Positions 36,971 to 45,673 of a stretch of 64,000 bases of DNA are shown in pieces. Source of the stretch: Corticimicrobacter populi (GTDB taxonomy: Bacteria; Pseudomonadota; Gammaproteobacteria; Burkholderiales; Burkholderiaceae_B); NCBI RefSeq assembly GCF_003123725.1, contig NZ_QETA01000004.1, positions 124,001 through 188,000 on the forward strand. The letters are read 5' to 3'. How positions within the stretch are numbered: position 1 is the stretch's first letter; the number at the start of each line of letters is the position of its first letter. The notes beneath the pieces are model-generated. The model saw only the letters and a program-made list of their open reading frames with translations, ran no database searches and was not told where the DNA came from. Made by a program: the position numbers and the translations under genes.

Positions 36971-37045
36971 TCCGGACGCATGCCAACCTTCTTTTTGCGG
37001 TGGGCGTGCGCCCCTGTTTTGGACAGATTGTTTTTGATGATCGGC

Positions 37046-37061
37046 GATATGCAAGCATATC
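37046..37061. promoter_or_regulatory. 16-bp palindrome upstream of rocF
   Basis: GATATGC-AA-GCATATC is perfect and lies 89 bases before the rocF ATG. It is a likely operator for one of the neighbouring Lrp regulators. Confidence 0.55.
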
Positions 37062-37080
37062 TTGTTAAAAAGTCATATTG

Positions 37081-37134
37081 TTCCGTTCAAATTGGCAGGC
37101 TATTGGGAAAAAATAGCCTCTCCATTCCGTTCAA
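37081..37134 (+). promoter_or_regulatory. rocF leader: stem-loop flanked by a direct repeat
   Basis: AGGCTATT (37097-37104) and AATAGCCT (37112-37119) form a perfect 8-bp stem with loop GGGAAAA. The 10-mer TTCCGTTCAA occurs on each side, at 37081-37090 and 37125-37134, 44 bp apart (about four helical turns). It could be a regulator site pair with DNA looping, or an RNA leader structure. Confidence 0.5.
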
Positions 37135-37149
37135 GAAAAGGAACACGGC

Positions 37150-38118
37150 ATGACTTCCCTGCTTTTCCATCCTCCCGCCACCCTGATCGGGGTGCCGACC
37201 GATGTCGGCGCCGGCCGGCTGGGTGCGGCCATGGGGCCGGATGCCCTGCGCGTGGCCCAGCTTGGGCCGGCATTGCAGCGCCTGGGCATGGATGTCCTGG
37301 ATATCGGCAACCTGTCGGGGCCACCCAATCCGCGTAGCGAACGCGATCCTGCAGCCGAGGGGCTGCGCAATCTGCCGGAGTGCATTGCCTGGAACCAACT
37401 GGCGCACGATGCCGTCCTGGCCCAGCTCGGGCTGGGGCGCATTCCGATCATGCTGGGGGGCGACCATACGCTGGCCACCGGCTCGATCAGTGCGGTAGCA
37501 CGTCATTGCCGTGCCGTGGGCAAGCGGCTGCGCGTGCTTTGGCTCGATGCACATTCGGATTGCAATATCCCGGAGATCTCGCCCAGCGGCAATGTACACG
37601 GTATTCCTGTCGCCAGCCTGTGCGGGCTGGGGCCAGTCGAGCTGGCAAGTATGTCGGGCAGTGTGCCGGCGCTGGAGGCCGCCGATATCCGCCAGGTCGG
37701 ACAACGTAGCGTCGATGATGGTGAGAAGCGCATGGTGCGCCAGCTCGGGCTGGAGGTCTATGACATGCGCAGCATCGACGAACTCGGCATGAAGGAGGTC
37801 ATGCATCGGGTGCTGTCGGGCATCGAGGGTGAGGAGAACCGCGATGTGCACCTGCACGTGAGTTTCGATGTCGATTTTCTCGACCCGGAAATCGCCCCTG
37901 GCACGGGCACGACCGTGCGCGGCGGGCCCAGTTATCGCGAAGCACAGCTGTGCATGGAGATGATTGCGGATTCCGGGCGGTTGTCCTCGCTGGACATTGT
38001 CGAGCTGAATCCTGCTCTCGATATCCGCAACCAGACTGCCGAACTGGTGGTGGATCTGGTCGAGAGCCTTTTCGGCAAGAGCACGCTGGTCAGGACACGG
38101 GATCGGGGCGGTCGATGA
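37150..38118 (+). CDS. rocF: arginase
   Basis: Manganese arginase of 322 residues that converts arginine to ornithine and urea. All metal-binding blocks are visible: GGDHTLATGS, LDAHSDCN, HVSFDVDFLDPEIAPG and a late SLDIVELNPALD. N-terminal LIGVPTDVGAGRLGAAMGPDALR fits arginase more than agmatinase, and the ocd gene in the same cluster supports that. A preceding AAAAGGAA provides the ribosome site. Operator-like repeats lie upstream. No urease genes are in the window. Confidence 0.9.
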   Translation: MTSLLFHPPATLIGVPTDVGAGRLGAAMGPDALRVAQLGPALQRLGMDVLDIGNLSGPPNPRSERDPAAEGLRNLPECIAWNQLAHDAVLAQLGLGRIPIMLGGDHTLATGSISAVARHCRAVGKRLRVLWLDAHSDCNIPEISPSGNVHGIPVASLCGLGPVELASMSGSVPALEAADIRQVGQRSVDDGEKRMVRQLGLEVYDMRSIDELGMKEVMHRVLSGIEGEENRDVHLHVSFDVDFLDPEIAPGTGTTVRGGPSYREAQLCMEMIADSGRLSSLDIVELNPALDIRNQTAELVVDLVESLFGKSTLVRTRDRGGR

Positions 38119-38184
38119 CTTCCTTGCGCTAACGCCATAACGGGGCCGTCCTTCCGGAGACAAAAGGCACGGACCTCTTAAAAT

Positions 38185-39774
38185 ATGCAGGCGATGATGA
38201 AAAACAAGATGCAAACAGAATGCAGGACGGCCGCTGCCCGGCCGACGACAAACCCAGGTGTGGTGGATGACCCGGCCGAGGCCCCACACCTGCAACGCAA
38301 CCTCAAGGCGCGCCACCTGACAATGATCGCGATCGGTGGTGCCATCGGCACCGGGCTGTTCGTGGCGTCGGGCGCGGCGATCGCGCAGGTCGGGCCGGGT
38401 GGGGCGCTGCTGTCCTACCTGGTGATTGGTGTGATGGTTTATTTCATCATGACCAGCCTGGGAGAGCTGGCTGCCATCATGCCGGTATCCGGCTCGTTCG
38501 CGACCTATGGTGCGCGTTATGTGGAGGAAGGTTTCGGCTTCGCCCTGGGCTGGAATTTCTGGTACTCGTGGGCGATCACGGTGGCAGTCGATCTGGTGGC
38601 GGCGCAACTGGTCATGGCCTACTGGCTGCCGGAGGTGCCGGGGATCGTCTGGAGCGCCCTGTTCCTGGGGCTGATGTTCGGCCTCAATGCAATCTCGGTC
38701 AAAGGGTTTGGAGAAAGCGAGTTCTGGTTCTCCATGATCAAGGTGGTGGCGGTGATCGTGTTCATCATCACGGGCGTGGCCATGCTGGCCGGTATCGTGC
38801 GTGGCGGCGAAGGCGGTGGCATCGGCCTGTGGAGCGTAGGGGAGGCACCCTTCGTCGGCAATTTTGCGACACTGCTCGGCGTCGCCATGATCGTCGCCTT
38901 TTCTTTTCAGGGCACGGAACTGATCGGCATCGCAGCCGGTGAATCAGAAAATCCCCGGGTCAATGTACCCAAGGCGGCCAAGCAGGTGTTCTGGCGCATC
39001 CTGCTGTTCTATGTCCTGGCCATCCTGGTGATCAGCCTGCTGATTCCCTACACCGATCCACAACTGTTGCGCAACGATGTCGCCGATATCAGCGTCAGCC
39101 CATTCACGCTGGTGTTCGAACGGGCTGGCTTGCTGTCGGCGGCGGCGGTCATGAATGCCGTGATCCTGACTTCGGTGCTGTCAGCGGGCAACTCGGGCAT
39201 GTACGCAGCCACGCGCATGCTGTTCAACCTGGCCGTGGAGGGCAAGGCCCCCAGGCTGCTGGCACGCCTGACCCGCAATGGCGTGCCGCTGCATGCCCTG
39301 CTGGCGACCACGGCACTGGCGGCACTGTGTTTCGTCAGTTCCATCTTCAGCCCCAAGGAAGTCTATATCTGGCTGCTGAACATGGCAGGCATGACGGAGT
39401 TCATCGCCTGGCTCAGCATTTCACTCAGCCATTACCGCTTCCGCAAGGGTTATGTCATGCATGGCTATGACGTCAACGACTTGCCCTACCGGGCCGGGCT
39501 GTTTCCATTCGGCCCGATCTTTGCCTTCGTGCTGTGCCTGATCATTACGCTGGGGCAGAACTACCAGGCCTTTCTGCAGGACCGCATCGACTGGGGTGGG
39601 GCGATTGCGACCTATGTCGGCATTCCCCTGTTCCTGCTGATCTGGTTCGGCTATCGGCTGAAACGCAAGAGCCGCTTCGTGCGGTATGCCGACATGACCT
39701 TTCCCGAGGCAGAGGCCGATCTGCGCCAGCGTCTCAGCGCGCCTGCCTCAGGTCCAGGGCCATCGAGTTCTTGA
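38185..39774 (+). CDS. LysP-like amino-acid permease
   Basis: APC-superfamily permease of 529 residues with 12 helices. It is very close to E. coli LysP along its length: LKARHLTMIAIGGAIGTGLF, SFATYGARYVEEGFGFALGW, FSFQGTELIGIAAGESENP, SAGNSGMYAATRML and HYRFRKGYVMHGYDVNDLPY. An N-terminal extension of about 35 residues is not in LysP. The expected substrate is a basic amino acid. Next to arginase and ornithine cyclodeaminase, arginine or ornithine uptake is plausible. It follows rocF on the same strand. The last 41 bases overlap the convergent Lrp gene. Confidence 0.88.
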   Translation: MQAMMKNKMQTECRTAAARPTTNPGVVDDPAEAPHLQRNLKARHLTMIAIGGAIGTGLFVASGAAIAQVGPGGALLSYLVIGVMVYFIMTSLGELAAIMPVSGSFATYGARYVEEGFGFALGWNFWYSWAITVAVDLVAAQLVMAYWLPEVPGIVWSALFLGLMFGLNAISVKGFGESEFWFSMIKVVAVIVFIITGVAMLAGIVRGGEGGGIGLWSVGEAPFVGNFATLLGVAMIVAFSFQGTELIGIAAGESENPRVNVPKAAKQVFWRILLFYVLAILVISLLIPYTDPQLLRNDVADISVSPFTLVFERAGLLSAAAVMNAVILTSVLSAGNSGMYAATRMLFNLAVEGKAPRLLARLTRNGVPLHALLATTALAALCFVSSIFSPKEVYIWLLNMAGMTEFIAWLSISLSHYRFRKGYVMHGYDVNDLPYRAGLFPFGPIFAFVLCLIITLGQNYQAFLQDRIDWGGAIATYVGIPLFLLIWFGYRLKRKSRFVRYADMTFPEAEADLRQRLSAPASGPGPSSS

Positions 39775-40219
39775 CTTCCTCCATCACGGCGAAAGTTCGT
39801 GTTTCGCGCACGCCGGGCAACTGCCACAGCACCCGCCCGGCAAAGTCGCGATAGGCGTCCATGTCGTCATGGCGGGTCTTGAGCAGATAGTCGAAACCGC
39901 CGGCCACCATGTGGCACTCCATGATCTCGCGGCGATCCTGCACTGCCAGCTTGAACTGGTCGAACACATTCGGCGTGGTGCGATCGAGCAGCACTTCGAC
40001 GAACACCAGCAGGCCGGCCTTGAGCTTGCGCGGGTTGAGCCGTGCCTCGTAGCCGAGGATGTAGTCCTCGCGCGTCAGGCGCTGCACGCGGGCCAGTACG
40101 GCGGTGGGTGAAAGCGCTACGGCTTCGGCCAGCTTGGTGTTGGGAATGCGCCCGTCTTTCTGCAGCAGCTCGAGGATGCGCAGGTCGATCTTGTCCAGGG
40201 TGTATACGTCGTCCGCCAT
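39734..40219 (-). CDS. Lrp/AsnC family regulator, probable PutR
   Basis: Regulator of 161 residues with a winged helix (DKIDLRILELLQKDGRIPNTKLAEAV, quoted in part; recognition helix SPTAVLARVQRLT) and RAM domain (IMECHMVAGGFDYLLKTRHDDMDAYR). It is divergent from putA, as PutR/BkdR-type proline regulators are in other Proteobacteria. PutA here lacks the DNA-binding domain that autoregulates it in E. coli, so this Lrp protein is the obvious controller. A large dyad lies 6 bases above its start codon. Confidence 0.88.
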   Translation of the reverse strand: MADDVYTLDKIDLRILELLQKDGRIPNTKLAEAVALSPTAVLARVQRLTREDYILGYEARLNPRKLKAGLLVFVEVLLDRTTPNVFDQFKLAVQDRREIMECHMVAGGFDYLLKTRHDDMDAYRDFAGRVLWQLPGVRETRTFAVMEEVKNSMALDLRQAR

Positions 40220-40224
40220 GATGA

Positions 40225-40262
40225 ATTTCTCACTATTTTTGTATGAAAATATAGTGAGAAAT
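40225..40262. promoter_or_regulatory. 12-bp-arm inverted repeat between putR-like lrp and putA
   Basis: ATTTCTCACTAT (40225-40236) and ATAGTGAGAAAT (40251-40262) are perfect 12-bp arms with a 14-base AT-rich spacer. It is the longest perfect arm pair I found in the window. It is a likely Lrp-type operator. In the lrp transcript it would also form a hairpin covering the ribosome site. Confidence 0.7.
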
Positions 40263-40321
40263 ATAAAACACTTTGCTCGATAATTCGCGATCATGAGGCA
40301 GACGTTGCCTTTTTATTGACG

Positions 40322-43300
40322 ATGGATCAATTCATGCTCAACCCGACTCCTCTTTCTCCCGCACAGCAGCAGCCGGCTGGTGCAGGCGTTTTCGATGATG
40401 TGACTCCCCTGGTGCCGCAGTCGGCGCTGCGTGCCGCGATCACGCGTGCCTGGCGCCGTCCCGAGACGGAGGCCGTGCCCTGGTTGCTGGAGCAGGCACG
40501 GCTGCCGGCCGATGTGGCCGAACGGGCCCAGGCATTGGCCCTGCGCGTGGCGCAGGCGCTGCGCCAGCGCAAGACGGCCTCGGGCAAGGCAGGGCTGGTG
40601 CAGGGGTTGTTGCAGGAATTCGCCCTGTCGTCGCAGGAGGGGATCGCCCTGATGTGCCTGGCCGAAGCGCTGCTGCGCATTCCCGACCGGGCCACACGCG
40701 ATGCATTGATCCGCGACAAGATCAGCCATGGCAACTGGAAAGAGCACGTCGGCCAGAGTCCGTCGATGTTCGTCAACGCGGCGGCCTGGGGGTTGATGCT
40801 GACCGGCAAGCTGGTCGCCACCCACAGCGAGCAGGGGCTGAGTGCCTCGCTGGGTCGTCTGATCGCCCGTGGTGGCGAACCGCTGATCCGCAAGGGCGTG
40901 GACATGGCCATGCGCATGATGGGTGAACAGTTCGTGACCGGCGAGAACATGCCCGAGGCATTGCGCCACGCGCAGTCGCTGGAGGCGCAGGGTTTCCGCT
41001 ATTCGTATGACATGCTGGGCGAGGCCGCCCTGACCGCTGCCGATGCGCAGCGCTACTACAACGACTACGAGCAGGCCATCCATGCCATCGGCAAGGCCTC
41101 CAATGGCCGGGGGGTCTATGAAGGCCCCGGCATTTCGATCAAGTTGTCGGCGCTGCATCCACGCTACAGCCGTGCCCAGGTCGAGCGCGTGCAGAATGAA
41201 CTGTATCCGGTGGTTCTGAAGCTGGCGCGGCTGTCCAAGCAATACGATATCGGCCTGAACATCGATGCCGAGGAAGCCGATCGCCTCGAAATCTCGCTCG
41301 ATCTGCTTGAGCGCCTGTGCTTCGAACCCGATCTCAAGGGCTGGAAAGGCATCGGTTTCGTGATCCAGGCCTACCAGAAGCGCTGCCCGTTCGTGATCGA
41401 TTATGTGATCGACCTGGCCCGCCGCAGCGGCCAACGGCTGATGATTCGCCTGGTCAAGGGAGCCTACTGGGACAGCGAGATCAAGCGTGCCCAGCTCGAC
41501 GGCATGGACGGTTATCCGGTCTACACCCGCAAGCCCTATACGGATCTGTCCTATGTGGCCTGCGCCCGCAAGCTGCTGGCCGTGCCGGAGCTGATCTATC
41601 CGCAGTTTGCCACCCACAACGCCCAGACACTGGCCACGATTTACGAACTGGCGGGCCCGTCGAGCTACTACAGTGGGCAATTCGAGTTCCAGTGCCTGCA
41701 TGGCATGGGCGAGCCGCTGTACGAGCAGGTAGTCGGCCCGGTAGCCGAAGGCAAGCTGGGACGACCCTGCCGCATCTACGCACCGGTCGGCACGCACGAA
41801 ACGCTGCTGGCCTACCTGGTGCGTCGCCTGCTGGAAAACGGTGCAAACACCTCCTTCGTCAACCGCATTGCCGATCAGGACATTGCTCTGGAAGATCTGG
41901 TGCAGGACCCCGTGTCACTGATCGAGGCCATGGGCCGCGAAGAAGGCCGGATCGGTCTGCCGCACAAGGGCATCCCGCTGCCGGTCGATCTGTACGGTAC
42001 GGCACGTGTCAATTCCGGCGGCCTGGACCTGGCCAATGACCAACAATTGGAAGCCCTGATCGGTACGCTGCGCCAGGCGGCCACGGCGACGCTGGCCATC
42101 GGTCCGATGATCGCGGTTGAAGAGGTGCCGGGCGAGCAGCAGCCCGAACCGGTGCTGAACCCGGCAGACCATGCCGATCAGGTCGGGACGGCACGCAAGA
42201 CCAGTCCGCAGGAAGCCGATGCGGCCTTGCAGGCCGCCGCCGACTTTTTCCCGCAATGGGCGGCCGTGTCGCCGTCCGAGCGTGCCGCCATGCTGGAGCG
42301 TGCCGCCGACCAGATGGAAGCCGAACTGCAGCCGCTGATGGGTATCCTGGTGCGCGAAGCGGGCAAGACCTACGCCAACGCGATTGCCGAGGTGCGTGAG
42401 GCGGTCGATTTCCTGCGTTATTACGCTGCACAGGCGCGCAGCCAGTTCGACAATGAATCGCACCGGCCATTGGGCCCGGTGGTCTGCATCAGCCCGTGGA
42501 ACTTCCCGCTGGCGATTTTCACGGGTCAGGTGGCGGCGGCCCTGGTGGCCGGCAATACCGTGCTGGCCAAGCCGTCCGAACAGACGCCGCTGATTGCTGC
42601 GCAGGCCGTGCGTATCCTTTGGCAGGCGGGTGTTCCCAAGGCGGCCGTGCAGTTGCTGCCGGGGCGTGGCCGCGTGCTGGGTGCGCAATTGATTGGCGAT
42701 GCTCGCGTGCAGGGTGTGATGTTTACCGGTTCGACCGAAGTGGCGCGTGGCCTGCAGCAGACGCTGGCGCAGCGCCTGGGCGCACATGGTCAGCCGGTGC
42801 CGCTGATTGCCGAAACCGGTGGCCAGAACGCCATGATCGTGGACTCGTCGGCGCTGACCGAGCAGGTCGTTCAGGATGTACTGGTTTCGGCCTTTGACAG
42901 CGCCGGCCAGCGTTGCTCGGCATTGCGTGTGCTGTGCGTCCAGGAAGATGCCGCCGACCGTGTACTGACCATGCTCAAGGGAGCCATGGAAGAGTTGCGC
43001 CTGGGTAATCCGGTGCAGCTTGCCAATGATATCGGTCCGGTCATCGATGCACGCGCACAGCGGACCATCGACGAGCACGTCGCGCAACTGCGCGCCAAGG
43101 GCCGCAAGGTGCACCAGTTGTCGCTGGGCGGCGAGGTTGCCCGCAAGCCGGTGATGGCGGGTGGTACCTATGTGCCGCCGACCCTGATCGAACTGCCCGA
43201 CCTGTCCGACCTGACGCGGGAAGTATTTGGGCCGGTGCTGCACTTCGTGCGCTATCGCCGCGACCAGCTCGACAGCATCCTGAAGCAGATTCGCGAGACC

Positions 43301-44104
43301 GGCTATGGCCTGACCATGGGCCTGCATACCCGTATCGATGAAACCATCGAGCATGTGGTGGGGGCAGCCCACGTGGGTAACCTGTATGTCAATCGCAATA
43401 CGGTGGGGGCCGTGGTGGGCGTGCAGCCCTTCGGTGGCGAAGGACTGTCGGGCACGGGTCCCAAGGCGGGCGGTCCGCTGTATCTGTACCGTCTGCTGGC
43501 GCAGCGTCCCGATGCCGTGCTGTCCAGGCCGTTCAACACCGGTGCGTCCGAGACCACGCTGGCGACCGATGGGGCCGCACAGGCACTGGCGCAGTGGCTG
43601 CACCAGCATCCTGAGCTGACACCTGCCCAGGTGCCCATGCCGTTCTTCAGCGGTGGCAGCTATGTGCTGACCGGCCCGACCGGCGAGCGCAACGTCTATA
43701 CGGTGTTGCCGCGTACGGCCGTGTTCGGCGTGGCGACCGATGACCATGACCGGATCGCGCAACTGGCCGCCGTATTGGCGGTGGGCAGCCGCATGGTGTG
43801 GGACAGCCGTGATGTGGCGGCACGTGCCCTGTTGCAGCGTCTGCCGGAAGGGGTTCGCGCCCGCGTGACGCTGACCGACGACCCGTCGCGTGCCGAGTTC
43901 GATGCCGTCCTGCATCATGGTGATACCGAGTCGCTGCAGCGCTTGCAGGCAGAGATTGCACAACGCGAAGGCGTCATCGTCGGGATCGTTCATCTGCAGC
44001 CGGGTGATGCGGCTGTGCCGCTCGAGCGCCTGGTGATCGAGCGTGCCCTCAGCGTCAACACAGCGGCAGCCGGTGGCAATGCCAGCCTGATGACGATGGC
44101 GTGA
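40322..44104 (+). CDS. putA: bifunctional proline dehydrogenase / P5C dehydrogenase PutA (no DNA-binding domain)
   Basis: Enzyme of 1260 residues that oxidises proline to glutamate. The proline dehydrogenase barrel (about 130-530) has IKLSALHPRYSRAQ, IRLVKGAYWDSEIKRAQ and RRLLENGANTSFVNRIAD. The P5C dehydrogenase part (about 620-1100) has SPWNFPLAIFTGQ, general-base Glu831 in ETGGQNA and catalytic Cys865 in SAGQRCSAL. A further C-terminal domain of about 150 residues follows. The ribbon-helix-helix found at the N terminus of E. coli PutA is absent. ATG 40322 is preferred to TTG 40316. It completes the arginine-to-glutamate route. Confidence 0.95.
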   Translation: MDQFMLNPTPLSPAQQQPAGAGVFDDVTPLVPQSALRAAITRAWRRPETEAVPWLLEQARLPADVAERAQALALRVAQALRQRKTASGKAGLVQGLLQEFALSSQEGIALMCLAEALLRIPDRATRDALIRDKISHGNWKEHVGQSPSMFVNAAAWGLMLTGKLVATHSEQGLSASLGRLIARGGEPLIRKGVDMAMRMMGEQFVTGENMPEALRHAQSLEAQGFRYSYDMLGEAALTAADAQRYYNDYEQAIHAIGKASNGRGVYEGPGISIKLSALHPRYSRAQVERVQNELYPVVLKLARLSKQYDIGLNIDAEEADRLEISLDLLERLCFEPDLKGWKGIGFVIQAYQKRCPFVIDYVIDLARRSGQRLMIRLVKGAYWDSEIKRAQLDGMDGYPVYTRKPYTDLSYVACARKLLAVPELIYPQFATHNAQTLATIYELAGPSSYYSGQFEFQCLHGMGEPLYEQVVGPVAEGKLGRPCRIYAPVGTHETLLAYLVRRLLENGANTSFVNRIADQDIALEDLVQDPVSLIEAMGREEGRIGLPHKGIPLPVDLYGTARVNSGGLDLANDQQLEALIGTLRQAATATLAIGPMIAVEEVPGEQQPEPVLNPADHADQVGTARKTSPQEADAALQAAADFFPQWAAVSPSERAAMLERAADQMEAELQPLMGILVREAGKTYANAIAEVREAVDFLRYYAAQARSQFDNESHRPLGPVVCISPWNFPLAIFTGQVAAALVAGNTVLAKPSEQTPLIAAQAVRILWQAGVPKAAVQLLPGRGRVLGAQLIGDARVQGVMFTGSTEVARGLQQTLAQRLGAHGQPVPLIAETGGQNAMIVDSSALTEQVVQDVLVSAFDSAGQRCSALRVLCVQEDAADRVLTMLKGAMEELRLGNPVQLANDIGPVIDARAQRTIDEHVAQLRAKGRKVHQLSLGGEVARKPVMAGGTYVPPTLIELPDLSDLTREVFGPVLHFVRYRRDQLDSILKQIRETGYGLTMGLHTRIDETIEHVVGAAHVGNLYVNRNTVGAVVGVQPFGGEGLSGTGPKAGGPLYLYRLLAQRPDAVLSRPFNTGASETTLATDGAAQALAQWLHQHPELTPAQVPMPFFSGGSYVLTGPTGERNVYTVLPRTAVFGVATDDHDRIAQLAAVLAVGSRMVWDSRDVAARALLQRLPEGVRARVTLTDDPSRAEFDAVLHHGDTESLQRLQAEIAQREGVIVGIVHLQPGDAAVPLERLVIERALSVNTAAAGGNASLMTMA

Positions 44105-44121
44105 TGGTTGTGATGTAGCGA

Positions 44122-44151
44122 GTCCGGGCTGCCCTGTGCGGTGGCTCGGAC
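44122..44151 (+). terminator. possible terminator hairpin after putA
   Basis: GTCCGGGC (44122-44129) pairs with GCTCGGAC (44144-44151), allowing one G-U, between the convergent putA and GGDEF genes. There is no T-run, so this is a weak call. Confidence 0.3.
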
Positions 44152-44153
44152 CG

Positions 44154-45587
44154 CTATGACGATGGTGCTGCCGGACTGGCAGAAAGCTCGGGCAGATAGT
44201 TCATCTCGACAATGGCCTTGTTCTTGCCGGTCTGCTTGGCCTGATAAAGCAGGCCATCGGCAAAGACGATGGCCTGTTCGAAATGGCCGGCCTCGAATTT
44301 GGAAATGAAAACACTGCCCATGCTGACCGTGAAGGGTATCGGGTCGTCGTTTTCCATCAAAGGCTGTTCCCGGATGGCTTTGATGATCCGCTGGCAGGTT
44401 TCAGGAAATGAGGCTGGTGGAATATCTGGAAAAATCACCACAAACTCCTCGCCGCCCCAGCGCGCCGGCAGGTCCTGGCTGCGCACCCTGTGTCGCAGGA
44501 TCTCTGAAAGTTTCATGAGTACCCGATCGCCGACATCGTGTCCGTAACGGTCGTTGATGGCTTTGAAATTGTCGACATCCAGGATGGCAATGCCGAGATT
44601 CTGCCTGCCGGAATGGCGGCTGATGGCCTGCAGGAGTGCCCGCCGGTTACAGAGCCGTGTCAGCGGATCGGTGTTGGCCTTTGCCTTGATATGCGCCATC
44701 AGTTGCCGGTTGCGATTCATCAGTTCCGCCATGACGATGATCAGGATGGCGGTCATGGCAAAGTCGAACCGGTTGGAAAAGATCTCGTGGAACAGGGCGT
44801 TGCCCTGGCGATAGTCGTAGACAGTGATATAGAAGTGAATCCGGCTTGCTGCTGCCAGCAGCATGAAGCCACCGGTAATGAGGATGGTCCATGTAAAGCC
44901 CAGGTGGATCAGCGCAATGAGACTGGGCAGGACCAGGATGGTGACCAGGCTGAGCCAGTCCGAAAACACCATGAGCACCTGCGCGCAGACCAGCACAACA
45001 ATCAGCAGCAGCATGGGTATGCGGGGTGGATGGGCACGGATGCTGCGCTTGTGTGACAGTATCCCGTACAGGAGCATCGAGATGATGAGACCGGAGAAAA
45101 TCTGCTCGCTGGTCCAGTCGATGGTGACAAAACCGGGAGTGCCCAGGGGAATCAGTCCGGTCAGGAATGTGCCGGCAATAATGCCCTGGGTGATGGCAGT
45201 CAGCGTGATGGGCATGACCAGCAGGATGCTGCGCATGTAGGTTCTGTAATGGCGGCGATGCCGGAGTACAAGTTGTGTATATAGAGCGTAGAGCGGGATA
45301 CTCAGCGTGTCGACCAGACAGGCATAGAGTTGTTGCAGTGCCGTCATGTGCTGTTGTACCAGCAGCGATGCCGTGTAGTGTCCGCTGAAGTACAACAGCA
45401 TGAAGAGGCCCAGCCGCGATGTACGGTCATGCATGCATCGGCTGCGCCAGTGCATGGCGAGCATGGCGGCCAGGGCGTTGCCCGGCCAGAAAAATATCAG
45501 TCCTGCCGAGGACTGTCCAAGTTGCGCAGCGTAATTGACCAGTGCGCAGATAAGGGTATAGGCAACCAGTCGCGGAATGATATGCAC
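44154..45587 (-). CDS. membrane diguanylate cyclase (MASE1-like sensor + GGDEF)
   Basis: Protein of 477 residues. The N-terminal 300 residues form about eight to nine helices; FFWPGNALAAMLAMHWR resembles the MASE1 sensory module. The GGDEF domain begins near residue 305 (NTDPLTRLCNRRALLQAI). The active-site motif is GGEEF at 378-382, and an inhibitory I-site RSQD is at 369-372 with the canonical five-residue spacing. It should make c-di-GMP with product feedback. It opposes the BLUF-EAL enzyme in function but is not linked to it by position. The signal is unknown. Confidence 0.88.
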   Translation of the reverse strand: MHIIPRLVAYTLICALVNYAAQLGQSSAGLIFFWPGNALAAMLAMHWRSRCMHDRTSRLGLFMLLYFSGHYTASLLVQQHMTALQQLYACLVDTLSIPLYALYTQLVLRHRRHYRTYMRSILLVMPITLTAITQGIIAGTFLTGLIPLGTPGFVTIDWTSEQIFSGLIISMLLYGILSHKRSIRAHPPRIPMLLLIVVLVCAQVLMVFSDWLSLVTILVLPSLIALIHLGFTWTILITGGFMLLAAASRIHFYITVYDYRQGNALFHEIFSNRFDFAMTAILIIVMAELMNRNRQLMAHIKAKANTDPLTRLCNRRALLQAISRHSGRQNLGIAILDVDNFKAINDRYGHDVGDRVLMKLSEILRHRVRSQDLPARWGGEEFVVIFPDIPPASFPETCQRIIKAIREQPLMENDDPIPFTVSMGSVFISKFEAGHFEQAIVFADGLLYQAKQTGKNKAIVEMNYLPELSASPAAPSS

Positions 45588-45673
45588 GGGGCAATTCCTG
45601 TTCGAGGTCCGGCCTGTGGGCCCGTCAGGTAATCGTACACGTCATCCACGCGCAAGAGTTCTTTATCCTGGTG

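Noticed and set aside
41915-43993. 692-codon open frame opposite putA
   Set aside because: Shadow of the P5C dehydrogenase half; composition (His, Arg, Gln, Leu) is that of antisense GC-rich code.
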